Positions 19,969 to 31,503 of a stretch of 64,000 nucleotides of DNA are shown here, piece by piece. The position numbers were made by a program, and so were the translations under genes. Each line of letters begins with the position of its first letter. Positions within the stretch are counted from its first letter, which is position 1. The stretch spans positions 14,285,992 to 14,349,991 of the forward strand of contig JABAKD010000023.1 in the NCBI GenBank assembly GCA_012845835.1. Reading direction: 5' to 3'. The notes beneath the pieces were generated by a model that saw only the letters and a program-made list of their open reading frames with translations, did no database searches and was not told where the DNA came from. The stretch is from Undaria pinnatifida. Taxonomy: Eukaryota > Sar > Phaeophyceae > Laminariales > Alariaceae.

Positions 19969-20792
19969 TAAAAGTTTGGTCGGTGGGTGGGTGGAGGGTG
20001 CACTGCGTCGTCCGTGGTGGGTGGGTGGGCCGTTCTGTACGTGGGAAAGCCGAAGCCCACCAACCAAAGCCAAGGAGGGGGAGGTGGTGGAGGCTCTGCC
20101 GGTGGCGGTGGTACTGCTGCACTGCTATTCTCCTGTATGTAGTAAAAGTTTGGTCGGTGGATGGGTGGAGGGTGCACTGCGTCGTCCGTGGTGGGTGGGT
20201 GGGCCGTTCTGTACGTGGGAGTCTCTTTTTCTGTTTCCTGTTTCATAAGAACCAACCAACTAACTGCGCCCCGCTTACCAGGTGTATATTTTGTTCTACG
20301 GATTCTATTTATACGTCCCACGCCCATAAATAAACGCCAGTAAGCTAGCAGCTGGTTATTTTTAGGCGCCCCAAGTACAATCTTCGTGGCAAGTTGTAGA
20401 GTCACGTGCTTGTCCAATGTACACTGGGTAGTCGGGTTCGTTTTCCATATACTGCAAGTAGTGGTGTACAACCACAATGCCATCTTACGTTCTTATTTGG
20501 TGCTCTACCACAAGCAGCTGGTGGTGATGATGCGCTATCATACACCCGTTCTGAATAATAAATGTCTTTTTTTGTTGTATTCGCCCGCACTGCCAATCTG
20601 AACGTGACATCGCCAGCAAGCTCGCAACACAGCACAGAGTAAACAGCTCTGCCCATAGAGCTCTTGGCATTATCAAGTCGCGGGCTTCATGAAACCATGC
20701 ACCTTCTATTCCTGTCTCTTTCACATTTGTTGTGTTGTATTCCTGGCGCGAGCGTAGCGGGCGGCGTCTGCCGCCCGCGGAGCAGAGCCCTT

Positions 20793-21179
20793 GTAATCAT
20801 CTACAATCTTAGCCGCACACCCTCTTGCTGTTTTTTCCTCTTTAGTAATAGCGTATCCTTCTGCATGTCTACTAAATAAATCAACCAACAATGAAACGTA
20901 CGTGTTACGACGCTCCGTTTTAGGTAAGGGTCCTAATAAGTCGAAAGCAACCGTCTGTCCGAGACGGCTGGGAAGAGGTGAAGAAACTAGCGGCCATCTC
21001 ACTGTCTTGCGCACAGCTTTTGTGACCTGACAGGGATAGCATCTACGTATCCACCACTTCACACTATCCGCCATACCAATCCACCAATAGTACCTCTGCA
21101 ACATTCTAAATGTCACTTTTTCTCCCAGAGGAACTGCCTCCTTGTGGGTACAGTCCATAACCCATGGTCTTAATAACAA
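20793..21179 (-). pseudogene. Gypsy integrase zinc region and first half of catalytic core
   Basis: The translation has a His (CTHKEAV) and C-x2-C (RRCYPCQVTK) of an HHCC-like region with a WW patch. The start of the core follows, with the first catalytic Asp in VAFDLLGPLPKT and LLVDLFSRHAEGYAI. It breaks after AAKIVDDY, where the Helitron-like element enters. The second His of the HHCC motif is not evident (VPLGEK in its place), so it may already have been mutated. Confidence 0.8.
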
Positions 21180-21386
21180 AGGGACATAAGTTCTAACTGG
21201 CTCCTCTCCTAATAATCGCTCAAACTGTCCTCGATTCCTGCCAACACGAGGTGCAGGTTCTACGGAAAGGCGTTTTACTAGGAGTTTTTGGGACTCAGTA
21301 ATTTTCCTTGTGCTACTAATCTTCTTACCTCCAACTTATCTACTGTATCTGGAATGTCTTCATCCGATATATCTGCAACCGCTATC

Positions 21387-21960
21387 TCAGCACGTAAAAC
21401 TTCGATAACAATGCCAGAAGTCTCGTTTTTTTTTTTTTTTTTTTAATCCTCCGGCGGATGGGGAAAAATAAAGCTTTAGCTCACCTTTTCGTTGTGCAAT
21501 AGCCCAATATTTTGCAGTTTTCTCGCATAACTTTTCACCAAGTTCTCTTGCTCCTAAACTATTCGATTCTTCTTGTGGAAGCTCTTCTATATCATTTCCA
21601 CTGCCAGAATTATCCACGACCCCAGCACTACTACCTTCTTCAATGGGATCAAGCACGCCTACTCGTTGCAATTCTTTCATGCCTAAAAGGAGTCTTCCCT
21701 CCTTAGTCAAAGGACACGCATGCAATAGTTTCCCTGGTTCCCACTGACCACTGACTACTTGAGACGGTTGTACTATTCGATTCTTCTTGTGGAAGCTCTT
21801 CTATATCATTTCCACTGCCAGAATTATCCACGACCCCAGCACTACTACCTTCTTCAATGGGATCAAGCACGCCTACTCGTTGCAATTCTTTCATGCCTAA
21901 AAGGAGTCTTCCCTCCTTAGTCAAAGGACACGCATGCAATAGTTTCCCTGGTTCCCACTG
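21387..21960 (-). pseudogene. Gypsy RNase H-integrase linker with tandem duplication
   Basis: A segment encoding MHACPLTKEGRLLLGMKELQ and a following acidic stretch occurs twice (ending at about 21725 and 21939), a tandem duplication of about 215 bp. The lower copy is interrupted by a short poly(A)-tailed insert at about 21427-21482. The duplication shifts the polyprotein frame. Confidence 0.65.
21427..21482 (-). mobile_element. Short poly(A)-tailed retroposon fragment
   Basis: On the minus strand: GGTGAGCTAAAGCTTTATTT, then CCCCATCCGCCGGAGGATT and a run of about 20 A. The same body, ending in a CATCC...GGATG stem-loop before a poly(A) run, is at 39707-39776. An internal stem-loop plus poly(A) suggests the 3' end of a LINE or SINE. 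Both copies start at the same GGTGAGC. Confidence 0.5.
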
Positions 21961-22111
21961 ACCACTGACTACTTGAGACGGTTGTACCAGGGGGGTATCG
22001 TCCGGTACTGCAAAACTACTACTTGACTGATCCCGGTTGTCTGCTCGCGCGTTCGTTCTGTACGACTTGCCATGCTCTTAACAGATTTTTCGTTGGTCAG
22101 AGGAGCTGTCC

Positions 22112-22829
22112 TCAATTCTCTCTCCCCCACCGTAAAATCAAGTCGGGCTCCAGCTCTTTCAGCCCATCCAATCTGGAACCCGTTGGCTCGACTAGCTGCA
22201 TAGAATGCACGCCACTCGCACCGATCAGATAGACATCGATATCTGTAGGGTCGGACAAGCGGACATCAGGGTGATTATCAGCGTCCGTGGCCGGCAATGG
22301 TAGACGCGATAAAAAATCTGCGTTACCATTGGCTTTCCCTGGTCGGTACTCTAACGTATAAGGATAAGCACTTAAAAAATCATACCAACGTTGGACTCGG
22401 TTTAACTTTTGGGGATAAGCTCTCCAAGTTTGTCCAACGGTTGGTGGTCACTCACTACAACAAAAGGAAAAACGTAGAACCACTGTCTGTTTTTCTTAAC
22501 CGCCCACACAATAGCGGCACACTCCAATTCTGTTGCGCTCCAGTCTCGCTCATTTGGCATTGTCGTTCTGCTCAGGAAACCTAAGGGTCTGATAGAATCA
22601 TCCGATTGTTTCTGTCAATTACTGCTCCCAACCCATCAACAGATGCGTCTGTAATTAAACGGAAAGGTCGTTCACCTGACATGGCTGCTTTAAAGTCTGG
22701 GAAAGCTAAAACGTCTGGGCTCGACAACCGTTTCATTAAGACTTGAACGATCTCAACGTGCTCGGTGGTGAACACAAATTTAACGTTCATTTCCAAGAGG
22801 TTGATGAGGGGTCGTGTTAAAGTTGCCAT
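22112..22829 (-). pseudogene. Gypsy RNase H
   Basis: LITDASVDGLGAVIDR (first catalytic Asp) lies near 22630-22670 and WSATELECAAIVWAVKK (Glu) near 22500-22545, with VVVSDHQPL (Asp) near 22450. Stops interrupt the frame at about 22575 and after IPKS at about 22410. The segment MATLTRPLINLLE at the top is the RT thumb/connection. Confidence 0.75.
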
Positions 22830-22969
22830 TTGTGGTAAAAATTTCCTCTAGTACGAAAGTGCTCCTAGTAATGATCGCAACTGGCAGACGTTCGTTGGCA
22901 TGGGCAACTTAGTCATAGCTTTTACTTTTCCCGAACCTGGTTCCGTTCCTTTCGCTGTGATGCGATGAC

Positions 22970-23485
22970 CTAAAATTCGATAACTTTCACGCCTAGATGT
23001 GCTTTCTTTGGCGCTAACTTGAGGTCAAATTTCGTTAATCGTTGAAAAAAATGGTCCAGATCCTGCACATGTGCTGTGCCACTAGCTGAAAAACAGACAT
23101 CATCGATAAATAGCCGAACGCGTTGTAGACCTTCGCAGACCCGTAATATGATGGATTGAAAGCATCCTGGACTGGAAGCTAAACCCATCGGCATTACCAT
23201 CCATTCATAAATGCCTTGTTGAGTGCACACAGCTGTCAAAGGGATAGAATCTTCGTGTATGGAACACTGGAAAAAACCCCTAACCAGATCCATGCTACTG
23301 AAAACTTTTGCGCCGCCACGGTCTGATAATAACTCGTCCACTGTTGGTAGGGGCATAACCGGTATAATAGACTGTTCATTTCGCCTTTTATAGTTACAAG
23401 TTAGCCTGATACGACCATCAGCTTTGGCAATTACAACCAAGGGCGAACACCAATTCGAATACGATCGGCGCAAAATTCCTGCCAA
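22970..23485 (-). pseudogene. Gypsy reverse transcriptase
   Basis: A 171-codon frame covers RT from YSNWCSPLVVIAKADGRIRL through FSSMDLVRGFFQ (catalytic Asp), YEWMVMPMGLASSPGCFQ and the FIDD box (RLFIDDVCFSA), a Phe variant of YxDD common in Gypsy elements, to LKLAPKKAHLG. It opens inside the polyprotein and stops at about 22970, before the RNase H, so the full pol frame is broken. Upstream (23752-23507) is the usual link to the protease, with KKDAQPVKQRPYRHSP. Confidence 0.85.
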
Positions 23486-23506
23486 AACTAATTTGTCTAT
23501 TTCTGT

Positions 23507-24640
23507 TTATACCTTCGCTGCTAACACTGGTGAGTGACGGTAAGGTCGCTGCTTCACCGGTTGTGCATCTTTCTTCAATATAATGCGAAACGGATCAACA
23601 GTAACATGTTCTAAATCAGTGATATGCTTCGAGAAACGATGCGCGTATTTGCATAGTAAATTTCCAAGATCGTCCATGTCCTTCTTTGTCCATAGACTCT
23701 CTTCGAAATCAAAGTGGATTTCACGCAAGTACGCGGGTACGTTATTCCACAACCGTATAAAGCTGCTCTCTGTGAGGGATTTAAACCGCTTAGTATAGTC
23801 TGTGGTGGTTCATCGTTAGGTAATACAGAGCTATTATCACCGCCTCCTACGACAGCACCTACTTGCTCAACTTTGGTCGGTAAAATTCCAGCGTTTCCCA
23901 ATGGACACTGGACTAGTTTTGAACCGCCTACTCCTACTTTCATATGTTTGTGTACCCGAAAACTTTCCGCATTCAACCTTTTCAATGGGAATTCTGACAC
24001 ACGTGCCTCAACGATAGCCTCTCGTGGGAACCAGCCCTCACCAAAACGAATATAGTAAGAACCTGCGGGGGCTGTTGTACCATCTGTTTTTGTAAGAGCA
24101 ACTCTCACCCAAGACATGGCGTTAGGTAACCAGTACTTACTACTAGCAACGCGTACAAGCACTCGGCTGCCGCTCTTTTCTTCAATCATGCCAACTGCAT
24201 TGTTTATCCAACTATTAAAGCGGTGATCCTCTGCTACTGATCCACCATCTTTCCCAACAAAAGTGACTAGTGTTTCGGTAGAATTTAAATCTCGGTATGT
24301 TGTGGTAGGAAAAAATGACCAGCTATCTCGACCTAACAAAACCGATGTAGACATGGCTTTGTCGGGTACTATGTAAGCATGGACAACTAGACAGACAGTA
24401 GGTGACCGCACTACTCCACGGAATTTTGTCTCACAGTTACCTAGCTGTACGTTGAGTCGGACGCGTTTAGAGGTATCTAGAGGTATGCCATGGAAGCCAC
24501 CCCAGGTTTTCGGTTTAATTTTTGTCAAACCATCCAGAGATGCAGCACCACAAGCTAACGCGACCACACCTTTTCTTGAATACAAGATGCTGGGCTTCCC
24601 GTATCTAACAGAGCTGTGCAGGCATGCATTCTCAGCGCTT
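23507..24640 (-). pseudogene. Gypsy aspartic protease and protease-RT linker
   Basis: The protease signature ALLDTGSP is encoded at about 24588-24620 (DTGS codons at 24594-24605, minus strand). A frame change follows directly, because ACGAASLDGL continues in the other frame from 24585. The rest is a long linker, with ARVSEFPLKRLNAESFRVHK and other segments typical of long Gypsy pol N-termini. The active-site triplet is intact but not in frame with the following domain. Confidence 0.75.
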
Positions 24641-26090
24641 TGGTTCCCGCGAACAGCTGCGTTCCTGTCGTATGGCGCTGTCTATCGAGCATGATATCTC
24701 CACCGACCGCTCTCGTAAATTACGATAAATAGTCAGCGCGCTCCCCTTGGCACAAACGTACCAGGGTACACGTGTAGGAGGGAACACAGAGACAGAGATA
24801 TTAGAAGTATCTTCCCTCGCGGAAGAGTCAAGAGCGTGGATACTGACATGGAGTCTGTCACGATCAGAAAAAATTCCACTACTAGTAATATTTCTGGTAA
24901 TATTATCTTTTGGTGCTGAATCCGCGTCAGCATATAAAAAAGCCGAGTTCCTGTTAGATGCATTAACAGTGGTACTGTCCCCTTGTGGGGCTAGCGTGAA
25001 CTCATCCAGACTTTCATCTACTCTACTCAACCTCCGTTGAGTGTGTGAAACACGGTCTTTACTTGACCCAAGATCAAAGCTACCCAACCTGTTCACGTTC
25101 TGCATATCGTGGTCTACTTGCGACCCAAGATTAAAGCTATCCTTTTCGCTTTTGAAATCCTGTATATCATAGTCTACTTGCGACCTAAGATCAAACTTGC
25201 CCAAAAAACTGACACACCTTCCTTTTTCATGGCCAGTGAAACACGAGAGGAACTGGGGGTACCTTTGCCGGGGTAACACCAAATACTCCTACGTTTCCTT
25301 GACCTTGTTCCTGACACCGCTCGTGCGCTCGAAATTTCCATGGCATTTGTCCACTTCGGTTGATCAGCCGACGGGCGTGCGCAAACCCCTACAGTAGTCA
25401 GTTTGCTCACTGCTACACTCGGTACATCCTTACCGCTTCGAAATCGTGCAACAACCAAGGGTCTATTTCGATCGTTACTACGTTCTGGACGGCCAAATCG
25501 CGTCGCATGATTACGAACAACGGGATTTGTGCAGAGAGATGTTAAATTTGCGCTCGAAGGAGTTCTTGGGTGATTACTTCCGTCCTACCTGTAAGGCGAA
25601 AAGATACTCCACGACTACTCTTACCGTTCTTATACAGATCGCATCCTGCCTCTTGGTACTCAACTGCAGTGTATAATGCAGTATCGACCGTATCTTGCCC
25701 CAGAATCTGGGACGCCTCGGGACTACCCCGTCGGTTATCGTATTTTTCTATTCTCCAACCTGCTAATCTAGGGGGGAAAAAACAAAACGACCGCGATGCT
25801 GGCGGCAAGGGGGCCAACTTGCCGTCGCACCATCAGGGGTTGCGGCGGTTTCCAAGTTTTTGGGCCCACTGGCACAACTTTTGATGCCAGCGGCGCCAAC
25901 GTACTTCTACTTCCTGGGGTGATCCCTCCCCAACTGAGGGATGTAGAAGACCCGAACGATTCAAAAATTTAGAAGGGCAATCTCTCGCAAAATTATGTTC
26001 AGCGGCGAATTCATGCAGCGGGGTCCAAACGATTTACGATCAGCATCTCGCTGTTCCTTAGGAACAAAAGAAATGTAGAACGGGAAGTCA
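24641..26090 (-). pseudogene. Gypsy gag C-terminal region, frameshifted
   Basis: Several minus-strand frames (25282-24632, 25458-25174, 25817-25542) read as pieces of one degraded polyprotein. Repeated FDLRSQVDYD/FNLGSQVDHD motifs occur around 25060-25200. A CFTGHEKGRC half-knuckle lies at about 25215-25245, and KYDNRRGSPEASQILGQ around 25700. No full zinc knuckle is readable in one frame. Confidence 0.5.
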
Positions 26091-26253
26091 AATGTATTGT
26101 TGGGTTTATCCGAACTGTGGCGATCTTTCCCTACTGAAAATACATGGCCAAATCATCGTGGTCCGCATAAAAATCGTCCGACGCTACCGACATCACCCCG
26201 GCTTGCATTCTACTTCGGTATCCCGTATAGTGATGAATAAGATTGTAGAACCC

Positions 26254-28065
26254 CTAAACCCCGAGAGGAAACGGAGGCCTCGTATTGTTGGGATACAAGT
26301 CCTCTAAGACACGCATCAACTCGTCAACGCTGTCAAAAGGTAGGGTTCTCAGATTCCTGTTGGGAAATATTTGAGCACCCAGACTGGCGTACTGATCGTC
26401 AATACATGTCTTGACCGCTATCTGAATAGCCCCCTCATCAGAAGCTACCTGTCCGACGCATCTTACATGGGAAACTAACGAACGCATCTGACCCCAGAAA
26501 TCAGAAAACGCGGTTCCCACCTCCACGGTAAGATTTTGCAGAGCCTGCATCATGTGAGCTGGGGTAACATTGCTCAACCCTCGGCATAACGCGCGGATGA
26601 CGTGCTCCAACACCACGGGACCCGGTTGCTGGGTATCCAGCATACGGCCGCCTTGGGCAAAGGAGTCATCAATTATGCCTTTTATTTTGGAGGCCTGCGG
26701 GTCAGCGTTGCGAACAGCAAAGGACACATGGTGTTTTAAACAAATTTCCCAACCCCGTACCCAAATAGTAGGATGCGTATCCTCACATGCTACCCTCATA
26801 ATCCCGACAGATTCTCTTACCGCCGTGGTAAATTGAACTAAATCTGCAGCGTTATGAATAGCATCAAAGGAGAGTGACACCACGGGCATCAACACTTGTG
26901 TGTTCATGTTAGCATACGCTTTAGCTATCGAGGCAGCGTGGTCGGAGTTGGCAGCATATTGGTCAGATCGGGAGGGGTTATTCTCCTGCTTGATAGCGGG
27001 AGTATGAGCAGGAGAAGGGTCGGTTTGTTGCTCAACTATCGAGGCAGATTGTGCATCTGCACCGACCGGCGCAGCATCCGCGGGCACAGAAACCGATGCA
27101 GGGGCTAGTCCCCCGCCGACACCCAACCCAGAACAGTTCTCCCCTGCTCTATTATTGTTTTGCTCAACTACACTACTTCGTTCTACCTCACCCAACGCAT
27201 CCCCAAAATTACCATTTCCCAACCCGGAATCCCCGCACCTTTTTCGCCCACGCCCCCGGAACGTCGGCTGGCGGTTGACGGCACCACCTGCATCAATGCC
27301 TGGCCCGTACCGGCTCAGAGGGCCTTGCGGCACAAATGAACCGCCTTGAGACAGATGTTCCGGCGCCGGCAACAGCGGAAGCTGAGCAGACGGCTCAGCC
27401 ACTGGAACAGGCGGGGGCGGAAGCGGCATAACAGGCGGAGCCTGGACAGCAGGCGGAGCCTGGACAGCAGGCGGAGCCTGGACAGCAGGCGGAGCCTGGA
27501 CTGCAGGCGGAGCCTGGACTGCAGGCGGAGCCTGGACTGCAGGCGGAGCCTGGACAGCAGGCGGCTGTGGAAACAACTGCCGCATGTGCCCATCCACCAG
27601 TAAAACAATGGACTCATCCGACATACCCGGGGAGGCCTCCTTTACCTTGTTAAACAAGGACAGCCGCTGCATCAGAGCATCACCAGGTGCGGCTGTAGGT
27701 GCTCCCGGACCCGCTGCCACAGGAACAGCGGCAGTGGTCGCAGTGACCGCGGTAGCCGCAAAGGGTGCCGACGCAGAGGCTGCCGATGCAGCTGCTTGAG
27801 CTGCACGAGCTGCCTCTGCAGCAGCCCGGTCGCTGGCGGATTTCTCCGCCAACTCGCGACCGGCTGTAGCACTAGAGAGCAGATATTTCTGCTCTTGTAA
27901 CTGGAGGTCCAGTGCTGCAGCCTGAGCCGCAGCGCGTTGCGCAGCGTCACGCTTGCTGCGCAGGCGCCGGAGCTCACCCCTCCGCACTCTCTTCGAGAGC
28001 GCGCGCGTGAACCACATCCGCCGTACTGGCGGGTGCGGACGCAGGGACCGGCTTGCCAGCGCCAA
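26254..28065 (-). pseudogene. Gypsy gag, capsid part with PPAVQA repeats
   Basis: A frame of about 600 codons. After an Ala-rich helical segment come eight near-perfect copies of PPAVQA (27424-27570, an 18-bp repeat), then a Gly/Ser/Pro-rich linker. A conserved-looking capsid-like region follows (AASIAKAYANMNTQVLMPVV to LYPNNTRPPF). It overlaps the upstream gag frame by 92 bp. Deleting one G from the GGGG at about 27975-27980 would make the two frames continuous, so this is most simply a one-base frameshift. Confidence 0.7.
27424..27570. repeat. 18-bp minisatellite in gag (PPAVQA)
   Basis: AGGCGGAGCCTGGACAGC repeated eight times with A/T variants, in frame with the Gypsy gag. Confidence 0.9.
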
Positions 28066-29244
28066 CGGGACGCCCAGTCGCCGCCGGAAGAGTCAGAATG
28101 AAATCCGAGGGCGGTGGCTTATGGGTTACCGCCCCGGATGACTCACCCTGTATAACAGGAGTGGGGGACGGAGGGTCATCGGCAGACACCAGAGCAGCGT
28201 AAGGGTTATGCGTCGCTAAGGCTACACCCTGGTCGGGCAACGGGGAAGCATCAGGGGAAATCGTGTCGGAGTCGTTACGGGACAAAGAAAGAGCTAAATT
28301 GGCACTACTTTCCTCTTCTAAATCCTGCTCCTTGTTCAGTTCTGACTGTAATTGATCGTGCAACTTACGGGCAAATAGTTCGTCCGATGACACATCCGCA
28401 GTAGAACGCACAGGTTCGACCCCATGGCCCCCACGGCGCGGGAGGTCGGCAGCGCGGACAATCCTACCACCCTCCCCGGCCACCGTGGATGCGGTCAAAT
28501 TAACATCAGCTAGAGAGAGTCCTATGGCTAAATTTTTCTCCTCGAGGGAGAGTCCCGTCATGCCGTATGAAAGGGCAGCATCGCGCTCAGCGCGAGACTC
28601 CCTAAACAAAAATTCGGCATGCTCGTCCCTACCACTCACCCGGCCGCCAGTAGGCTGGACGGACGGAACAGCGGCGGGGCCCTCCCCGGGTCCCGCCGGC
28701 TTGAGATTCGGAGGGGGAGCCGGCGCTCCCGCCGTCGCAGCCGAGGCCACATCTAGGTAAGAGCGACCGCGCGGGCGGGGAACAGCGACAGCCGGGGAAA
28801 GAACTAACGGGGGAGGGGACGGGACACGATTAACCAAGGGAGGAGACGGAATGCTTTTCTCGGTAAGCACGCGAATGGGTGCGGTACGCTGCGGGAGCCG
28901 CGGTGTAGCACCAGCCCTGCGCTGGCGCCCCGGGGAACGCGGGCTACCACGTGCGCTCCCCTGGCGCTTCCCTCCGGCGCCTCGACCGCTCGTACCGCGA
29001 CGAGCGATCTCAGCGAGGGAGAGACGGGAAACGCCCCTAGTGGACGCCCCTGCTCGGGTTGATTCGGCGGAACCGCTAGGTCGGTCCCCAGGCGAGTCAG
29101 GCCGAAAGCGACCCCATAGCACGCGTTTGGGCGCGAGTGCGCCCCATGTTGAGCGCGAGGGTGTGCTGGACACTCTCTCTCGTCTCCTGACTCAACTCAC
29201 CCTTGACGGACGCGGGCGATCCAGAAGCAGAATGAGACGACATT
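27974..29244 (-). pseudogene. Gypsy gag, N-terminal part
   Basis: A 399-codon frame, Arg/Ser/Pro-rich, with a helical middle segment (EHAEFLFRESRAERDAALSY) and an acidic stretch. Its first codon is GTG. An ATG at about 29248 (MSSHSASGSPASVKGELS) opens another frame that would have to shift to continue, so the true start is probably there and a further indel lies between 29100 and 29170. Confidence 0.6.
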
Positions 29245-29277
29245 TGAACGCTGAACCGAGGAGCAAAAGAAGAGAGA

Positions 29278-29294
29278 GGCTGCCGACGATGCCA
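29278..29294 (-). promoter_or_regulatory. Gypsy primer-binding-like site
   Basis: The minus strand reads TGGCATCGTCGGCAGCC one base after CCACCACA, the probable LTR end. It matches the TGGCGTCGTCGGCAGGA placed after the LTRs of both TRIM families (2926, 11638, 47119), so all three probably prime from the same tRNA 3' end. Confidence 0.55.
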
Positions 29295-29296
29295 GT

Positions 29297-31503
29297 GTGG
29301 TGGCAGTGGTTATTGCTGGGCTGATCCTCACTAAATGCGGAGATCTGTGATGCAATTACCGTCACCCAAATGAACAGATTCTTTTCTCTCTTGCAGTAGC
29401 TCACAATTCAAGGCACAAGGTTATTTTTATCGTCTTTTTATTATTACTTCTGGTTGGATGAGATCGGGGGACGAGGTGCACTGACAGAGGGGGGGGGCGG
29501 TGACCCTGCTGCGCGGCGCACTCAGTTGTTCCGAATATACTCTTCCCTAAAGATGGGGTACTCAACGGGTGCCTCACCTTGCCTAATAAAGCTGTCCCGT
29601 GCGAGCAGTCTAGCTTCCAGACATCATACACTAGCTTCTCATGTCTCCTGCTGGTAACGACTCTCAGAATCAGCTTTATTCTGCAAGGGTATCTACGAGA
29701 ACACTGCTGTTAGATGGCCTACTGCTGTACAAGTTTCCACATACTCCTGGTAGATCATCTCTTTGTTTCGTGTTTACCGTAGCTCGGACTCCTTTCTACG
29801 CTCACTCAGGTTGTTGTACCGCCCCGTTTTACCGCATCTGTTATTCCTAGCCTATGATTGGCCCTTTTACATATAATAATCTCTATTGGAAGATCCTCAT
29901 AATTCGTACTGAAATCCTTGGCTTCCCAATACTTGAACCAAGTAACCTTGATTCCTTACTAAATCCAAGTGATTTTCCAATTTCACCACATATCTGTGGT
30001 GAGATTGGTTTTCCATAGCTTTTAGTATGAACAACTTGGTTTCATTCAGAGTTAGTATGAGAAACAAGCAGGTTTCAGCTGGAAAAATCGGGATGTTTGT
30101 CTAGGGTGAAGGGGAGAATGGCAAACTGGGAATAATTGAAGGTGTTTCTTCTACGTCTAGCGAAAGACTCTGGAGGTACGAAGGGGTAGGGCCAGAAGAG
30201 AGCTGGTCAGTGCAGCAGAAGACCAGTTAACATTTTTAGTCTACTTCCTCACAGATCACAATCGGGTTTCCTATCATATACCAGCATGTACACCAAAGTA
30301 GAAATCATACTTTTTCCCCTACCACAAGGTATCATCAGTTGCCCTGCAGTTCTACCGCACACCACACCACGCCACACCACGACACCACACCCTCTCTGTA
30401 TACATCGACAGCAGCAGCAGCCCAATAAATACTTCGAACTTCGACGCTCCTGGCGATCGGTCCCTGACTTGCTTGGGTCACGTCGAGGAGCGCGGAAAGG
30501 AAATCATATTGTTCCATCAAGCCGGGACCTCGACTGCTCTGATAGCACAGCAAGCAAAGCAGCGGCAGCGGCAGTCTTCATCTGCAATGGCCTGCTCGTA
30601 TAGGTATATCAGAGCAGCAGCAGCGACGGCTACTCGTAGTAGTACATCATCAACAACAACCAGAGCACTGCGACTGCAAGGTCTGTTTACTACAGCACAT
30701 TTTATGAGGTACCTGATTTATGTATAGGACTTGATTAAAGTACCAGGTATACCAGTAGCGATCAAACAATCCGGACGTGTGGTCTCAGCGATAGTCTGTT
30801 AATATATTAGTATTACTGGTAGTGTGGACACTCTGCAGGGCGCCTAATGTGATGCTTGCGCGCGTGCGATAGAACTTGCGCTGCTGTGGCTTGGAACGTA
30901 AACCAAGCACCCACTAAGCCAACAACTCGTTTTGATTCGTGTGATCGATCCTGTAATCTTCAACTGCTCTCGCCAAGCTTCACCTCCGACGGTCCCAAGA
31001 GGGTCATATAAGCGGCCCTTTGGGGCCCTTTTGTATCGACCAAGAACACGAGTGTGCGGTCTATTAGCAGCCTATTAATAGGGAGAGCGTACAGCAAGCA
31101 GTACAGGCAGCACCGCCATGCTCCACGCGTGTCGCGCAGCGCCTTGCATTCCAGTTCGGATGCATCCCCTATCTACTATCTACCCCGGCGGCCCAGGCTG
31201 CTTCGTGTGATGGACGTTGTCAATTCTTTTTCATCTTCTTTTTTTCGCTCTGAAGTCTGAAGGGGGTTAACCCCTTAAGAGCCCCCGAACCCCTCCCCAT
31301 ACTAAATCCAAGTAATTTTGTCCCCTGAAACGGGTTTCCAGTTGTAAAGGGGTTAAGACCGGCCGAAATAAGACAATGATGGACTCAACAACGGCGTACT
31401 CGGCTTATCTCGCCTTGTCTCCGCCTGTAGAACCTAACTGCATACATCTTATACCCAATGTGAGCGATCGGTGGTATGCACAGCCCTCATTTACTGCACA
31501 ATA
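29297..31503. other. Probable Gypsy LTR and unannotated repeats
   Basis: No gene is seen. 29297 upwards should hold the 5' LTR, but its outer end cannot be set without a second copy. 30146-30235 repeats 9226-9310 and runs into the end of a TRIM family A LTR (ACATTTTTAGTCTACTTCCTCACA, in two pieces, near 30231). 30545-30705 is a diverged copy of 34530-34690. Short open frames here lack any motif. Confidence 0.4.

Larger units (their letters stand above)
18664..20345 (+). repeat. 585-bp tandem repeat, three units, each with an internal duplication
   Basis: Starts of the truncated reading frame recur at 18664, 19249 and 19834 (period 585). Inside each unit the segment AAGCCGAAGCCCACCAACCA to GGCCGTTCTGTACGTGGGA occurs twice. 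The units differ at only a few positions, so amplification is recent compared with the decay of the surrounding Gypsy element. Confidence 0.9.
18229..20792 (+). mobile_element. Non-autonomous Helitron-like element inserted in Gypsy integrase
   Basis: The boundaries follow from the interrupted integrase frame: target CTTGATAT|GTAATC, with no target duplication. The element starts ATAGATATAATTAC and ends in a 9-bp-stem hairpin (20757-20778) followed by GGAGCAGAGCCCTT. Its first 550 bp match 48119-48690. Its last 490 bp match the end of the unit at 48119-59357 (compare 58682-59357). In between are three 585-bp units, each joining the 5' exon of the accessory gene to part of its fourth intron and to the start of the 3' region. 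It is thus a deletion derivative of an element like 48119-59357, lacking exons 2-5 and the Rep/helicase gene. Confidence 0.8.
16734..29296 (-). mobile_element. Decayed Ty3/Gypsy retrotransposon, split by a Helitron-like insert
   Basis: In minus-strand order the window holds a primer-binding-like site, gag, aspartic protease, RT, RNase H, integrase zinc region, integrase core and integrase C-terminus. RT-RH before integrase is the Ty3/Gypsy order. Frameshifts, in-frame stops, an internal duplication and a 2.56-kb insertion inside the integrase make it non-functional. The 5' LTR lies above 29296; the 3' LTR is not found because the low-coordinate end runs into a TRIM fragment. Confidence 0.85.

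Noticed and set aside
18681-20483. Minus-strand 194-210-codon frames repeated three times, Pro-rich
   Set aside because: They are the complement of the Gly-rich exon array; the plus-strand copy has a known homologue with conserved exon boundaries, the minus strand has not.
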